Positions 4,906 through 6,848 of a DNA stretch of 6,848 bases are shown here, piece after piece. Position 1 is the first letter of the stretch. Every line of letters starts with the position of its first letter. The stretch is from NCBI GenBank assembly GCA_030039615.1, contig JASHVF010000301.1, forward strand, positions 1 to 6,848, in the 5' to 3' direction. The translations under genes and the position numbers were made by a program. This DNA comes from Gammaproteobacteria bacterium. Its GTDB lineage: Bacteria; Pseudomonadota; Gammaproteobacteria; Steroidobacterales; Steroidobacteraceae. The notes under the pieces were generated by a model. The model was not told where the DNA came from. It was given only the letters and a program-made list of their open reading frames with translations, and made no database searches.

Positions 4906-6848
4906 CGCAGGACGCCTTCGGCGTAGGAATCCGACACGTAGTTGGCGAAGCGCGTGTACTGGCCCTGGAACGTCAGCAGGAAGGTGCCGATCTCGCCGTT
5001 ACGGTGCTTGACCAGATCGATCTCGGCGATACCTTTTTTTGTGGTGTTCTTGTCGTAGACCTCATCGCGGTAGATGAGCAGGATCATGTCTGCGTCCTGT
5101 TCGATCGCGCCAGAATTGTGAGTGACGATGCCGTCTGCGAGCCAGTTTGCGTGCCCCGGCACTGTCAGGTCGAACACATCCTCCTCTCCGTCGTCGGTGA
5201 CCGAGAGCACCCGATCCCAGAACAAGTCGGAGGTCGCCCACTTGTCGAGCTCGAAGGAACGCAGTAGCTCGGCGTAACTGGCCAGCTGCGTCCTGCTCGG
5301 CGAAAACCGAAAGTGTGAAGTGCCGCCGTACGCGGTTCCACGCATGCTGCACATGGCGCGCTGGCTGATGCCCTGAGCGCGCATCTCGGCCCGCACCGTG
5401 GCAAACACCTCGAGCGGCAGCGTGTCGACATTGGTGTTGGCGCGAATGGTCCGGAGGCGCGCTGCCAGCGCATCGGCCGGCGCTGCGCGTGGACCGAAGC
5501 CGCCGATCTTCTCGACGAACACCCGTTGTGCTTCGGCACCGCTGACGTCGACGTAATAGAGGGGCCGCTTCTGACCGCTATGGATTGTTCGGATGCGCGC
5601 CACGATGCCGAGGCGCAGGAGTAGGGCTGCGACGTCGCAAGCTAACCGAGAGCTGCAGGTGGAGAAGTTGACGTGCTCGGGATATCCAAGGGTAGCGTTA
5701 TGGCGCGTAATGGTGCCGTCAGTGGCCCAGAGGTGGCGCAGCAGCAAGGCGATCTGGCTGTCCGGAAGCGAGAACACGACCGGCGGCAGATGCTTCTCAT
5801 GCGAGCGCTGCCCGAAGATCCCGAGGTCCTTCAGCCACTTGCCGACCCCTGCCGGTAACCAGCGATTGCCGTTGCCACTGATGACCAGCTGGTGCCAGGT
5901 ACCCATGTACTCGTGGCGTGCGACGCGACATCCGAACATTTCGGCCGCGCCGCGCACTGCGGTGCTGTTCTCCTCGGAGGCGGTCGTATAGCGCAATGGC
6001 TGGTGCACGAGATAGCTGCCATCGCCCACCAGATGACCGAGCAGTACCAGCCAATGGTCTGGCCAGCTCTGCGTCTGAGCGGGCTCCGGCAGGCGGCGAG
6101 CGAGAGCAAGACGGTCGCCCAGCTTGAGCGCGCCAACGGTCGTCCATCCGGCGCCCGCAAGGAGCTTGTGCTCGGCGGTCGCTCGAATCGATCGTCCGCT
6201 CGCCAACCGCACCTTGAGGACGCGACGTCGACCAACCTTCCAGACTTTGTCGGAGCGGGCTCGAACCAGACGCTGGTACTCATCGACCGCCCACACATCG
6301 GGCTCCGTGCCGACGAGATCCGCGATCGCCATGCGGCGGCCGTCCGCCAGGCAGACGAGCGTATCCCCGGTGACGCACTCGCGCAGATCCGACATCACCG
6401 GTTTCTTGTGCTCGCGCTGCTCCACACCGCGGTTTAGCTGCGAGAGCGCAATCACCGGAACCGCCAACTCCTTGGCCAGTGCTTTCAGCCCGCGCGAGAT
6501 CTCCGCGATCTCCGTCGCGCGGTTCTCCACCGTGCCGGGCACCTGCATGAGCTGCAGATAATCTACGACGATGAGATTCAACCCGTGCTCGCGTTTGACG
6601 CGCCGTGCGCGGGCACGCAGCTCGGTGGGATTGAGCGCCGGTGTCTCGTCGACGAAGATCTTCGCCTCCGACAGCTGGCTGGTCGCGCTCGTGATGCGTA
6701 CCCAGTCGTCGTCCGAGATGCGCCCGCTCCGCAGACTCGAGAGCGGCACGCCACCGACGGATGCGAGCATGCGCGTGATCACCTGCTCGGACGGCATCTC
6801 CATGCTGAAGATCGCGACCGAGGCGCGGGTACCCGGATGCACGGCGGC
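4902..6848 (-). CDS. dnaB: replicative DNA helicase DnaB interrupted by an intein, N-terminus off the right edge
   Basis: DnaB is the hexameric 5'-3' helicase at the replication fork. The reading frame stays open to the right edge, so the start, the N-terminal domain and Walker A lie outside. The window holds 157 residues of N-extein, a 421-residue intein and 70 residues of C-extein. Joining the exteins restores the conserved helicase core: VAIFSMEMPSEQ (11-22), Walker B LIVVDYLQLM (92-101), NRATEIAEISRGLKALAKEL (109-128), IALSQLNRGVEQR (133-145), and across the splice DLRE + SGAIEQDADMILLIYRDEVY, then VKHRNGEIGT and TFQGQYTRF. No frameshift or stop interrupts host or intein sequence. The host protein is functional only after splicing (known for inteins). 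The coding strand has an A7 run in the C-extein (5040-5034). The gene overlaps alr by four bases. Confidence 0.96.
   Translation of the reverse strand, partial: AAVHPGTRASVAIFSMEMPSEQVITRMLASVGGVPLSSLRSGRISDDDWVRITSATSQLSEAKIFVDETPALNPTELRARARRVKREHGLNLIVVDYLQLMQVPGTVENRATEIAEISRGLKALAKELAVPVIALSQLNRGVEQREHKKPVMSDLRECVTGDTLVCLADGRRMAIADLVGTEPDVWAVDEYQRLVRARSDKVWKVGRRRVLKVRLASGRSIRATAEHKLLAGAGWTTVGALKLGDRLALARRLPEPAQTQSWPDHWLVLLGHLVGDGSYLVHQPLRYTTASEENSTAVRGAAEMFGCRVARHEYMGTWHQLVISGNGNRWLPAGVGKWLKDLGIFGQRSHEKHLPPVVFSLPDSQIALLLRHLWATDGTITRHNATLGYPEHVNFSTCSSRLACDVAALLLRLGIVARIRTIHSGQKRPLYYVDVSGAEAQRVFVEKIGGFGPRAAPADALAARLRTIRANTNVDTLPLEVFATVRAEMRAQGISQRAMCSMRGTAYGGTSHFRFSPSRTQLASYAELLRSFELDKWATSDLFWDRVLSVTDDGEEDVFDLTVPGHANWLADGIVTHNSGAIEQDADMILLIYRDEVYDKNTTKKGIAEIDLVKHRNGEIGTFLLTFQGQYTRFANYVSDSYAEGVLR
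5034..5040 (-). repeat. A7 homopolymer in the dnaB C-extein
   Basis: The coding strand reads ACA AAA AAA GGT (Thr-Lys-Lys-Gly), giving seven consecutive A residues that fit an A-AAA-AAA slippery pattern in the zero frame. It is the longest homopolymer I noticed in this GC-rich window. A -1 shift would hit TAA after 11 further codons. Confidence 0.6.
5253..5384 (-). other. helix-turn-helix-like segment between endonuclease and C-terminal splicing block
   Basis: Intein residues 332-375 contain QGISQRAMCSMRGTAYGG followed by SPSRTQLASYAELLRSF. The pattern (helix, turn at GIS, short helix, basic SPSR turn, helix) resembles small DNA-binding helix-turn-helix units. I recall similar segments in other bacterial DnaB inteins. 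A role in target recognition is inference. Confidence 0.5.
5388..6065 (-). other. LAGLIDADG (DOD-type) homing endonuclease region of the intein
   Basis: Two LAGLIDADG helices are present: HLVGDG with D119 (motif at 6018-6050) and HLWATDG with D220 (motif at 5715-5744). Both catalytic acidic residues are intact and about 101 residues apart, as in single-chain two-motif enzymes. The region has no stop or frameshift, so the endonuclease may still be active. The expected target is the uninterrupted dnaB sequence spanning the DLRE/SG codons. Domain limits are approximate. Confidence 0.88.

Larger units (their letters stand above)
5115..6377 (-). mobile_element. full-length homing intein in DnaB (421 residues)
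   Basis: The element is in frame and begins with Cys1 (CVTGDTLVCLADG), directly after DLRE. It ends with IVTHN, directly before Ser+1 of SGAIEQDAD. All intein blocks are visible: block A with Cys1; block B RATAEH (65-70, the T-x-x-H pair); endonuclease block C LLGHLVGDG (112-120); block D LPPVVFSL (197-204); block E LLRHLWATDG (212-221); block H LLLRLGIVARI (252-262); block F EDVFDLTVPGHANWLADG (399-416); and block G VTHN-S with penultimate H420 and terminal N421. The splicing nucleophiles Cys1, Asn421 and Ser+1 are all intact, so splicing is expected. Inteins of this class spread by cutting intein-free alleles of the same gene. Hand counts of six 60-base lines gave about 55-70% G+C, not clearly different from the dnaB exteins, so composition does not date the insertion. 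Confidence 0.95.

Noticed and set aside
3895..4926. Long rightward open frame (343 codons) opposite alr
   Set aside because: Antisense shadow of a well-matched alanine racemase; the composition is low-complexity R/A/G/H with no recognisable domain.

Overview
The window is GC-rich (about two thirds G+C in the lines I counted by hand) and gene-dense, with bacterial operon-style packing. The order dnaB, alr, an extra gene, FHA/PP2C, radA and the close match of DnaB, Alr and RadA to their E. coli counterparts suggest a high-GC proteobacterium, most likely a gammaproteobacterium. That placement is inference; no rRNA or species marker is present.

Left part, bases 1-2796: radA (DNA branch-migration/repair ATPase) is read leftwards and its last ~100 codons lie off the left edge. 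A 179-base divergent spacer separates it from a rightward pair: a PP2C-type Ser/Thr protein phosphatase and, 23 bases later, a protein with an N-terminal FHA phosphothreonine-binding domain and a degenerate second FHA-like domain. They look like the 'erase' and 'read' parts of a phospho-signalling module; no kinase is present here. The spacer holds a good match to a CRP-family operator.

Right part, bases 6848-2793, all read leftwards: dnaB (replicative helicase, 5' part off the right edge), alr (alanine racemase, joined to dnaB by a GTGA overlap), a 121-base gap, then a cyclase/kynurenine-formamidase-like protein carrying an extra N-terminal domain. This last gene runs tail-to-tail into the FHA gene, with the two stop codons interlocked over four bases.

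The most striking element is a full-length 421-residue intein inside dnaB (5115-6377). It has both halves of the splicing domain, two intact LAGLIDADG motifs and an extra helix-turn-helix-like segment. It lies between the E and S of the conserved DLRE/SG.IEQDAD segment. Other points of interest are the altered metal-ligand motif and extra domain of the cyclase, a sharply AT-rich patch inside the phosphatase gene, and an A7 run in dnaB. No tRNA, rRNA, CRISPR, IS element or convincing intrinsic terminator was seen.
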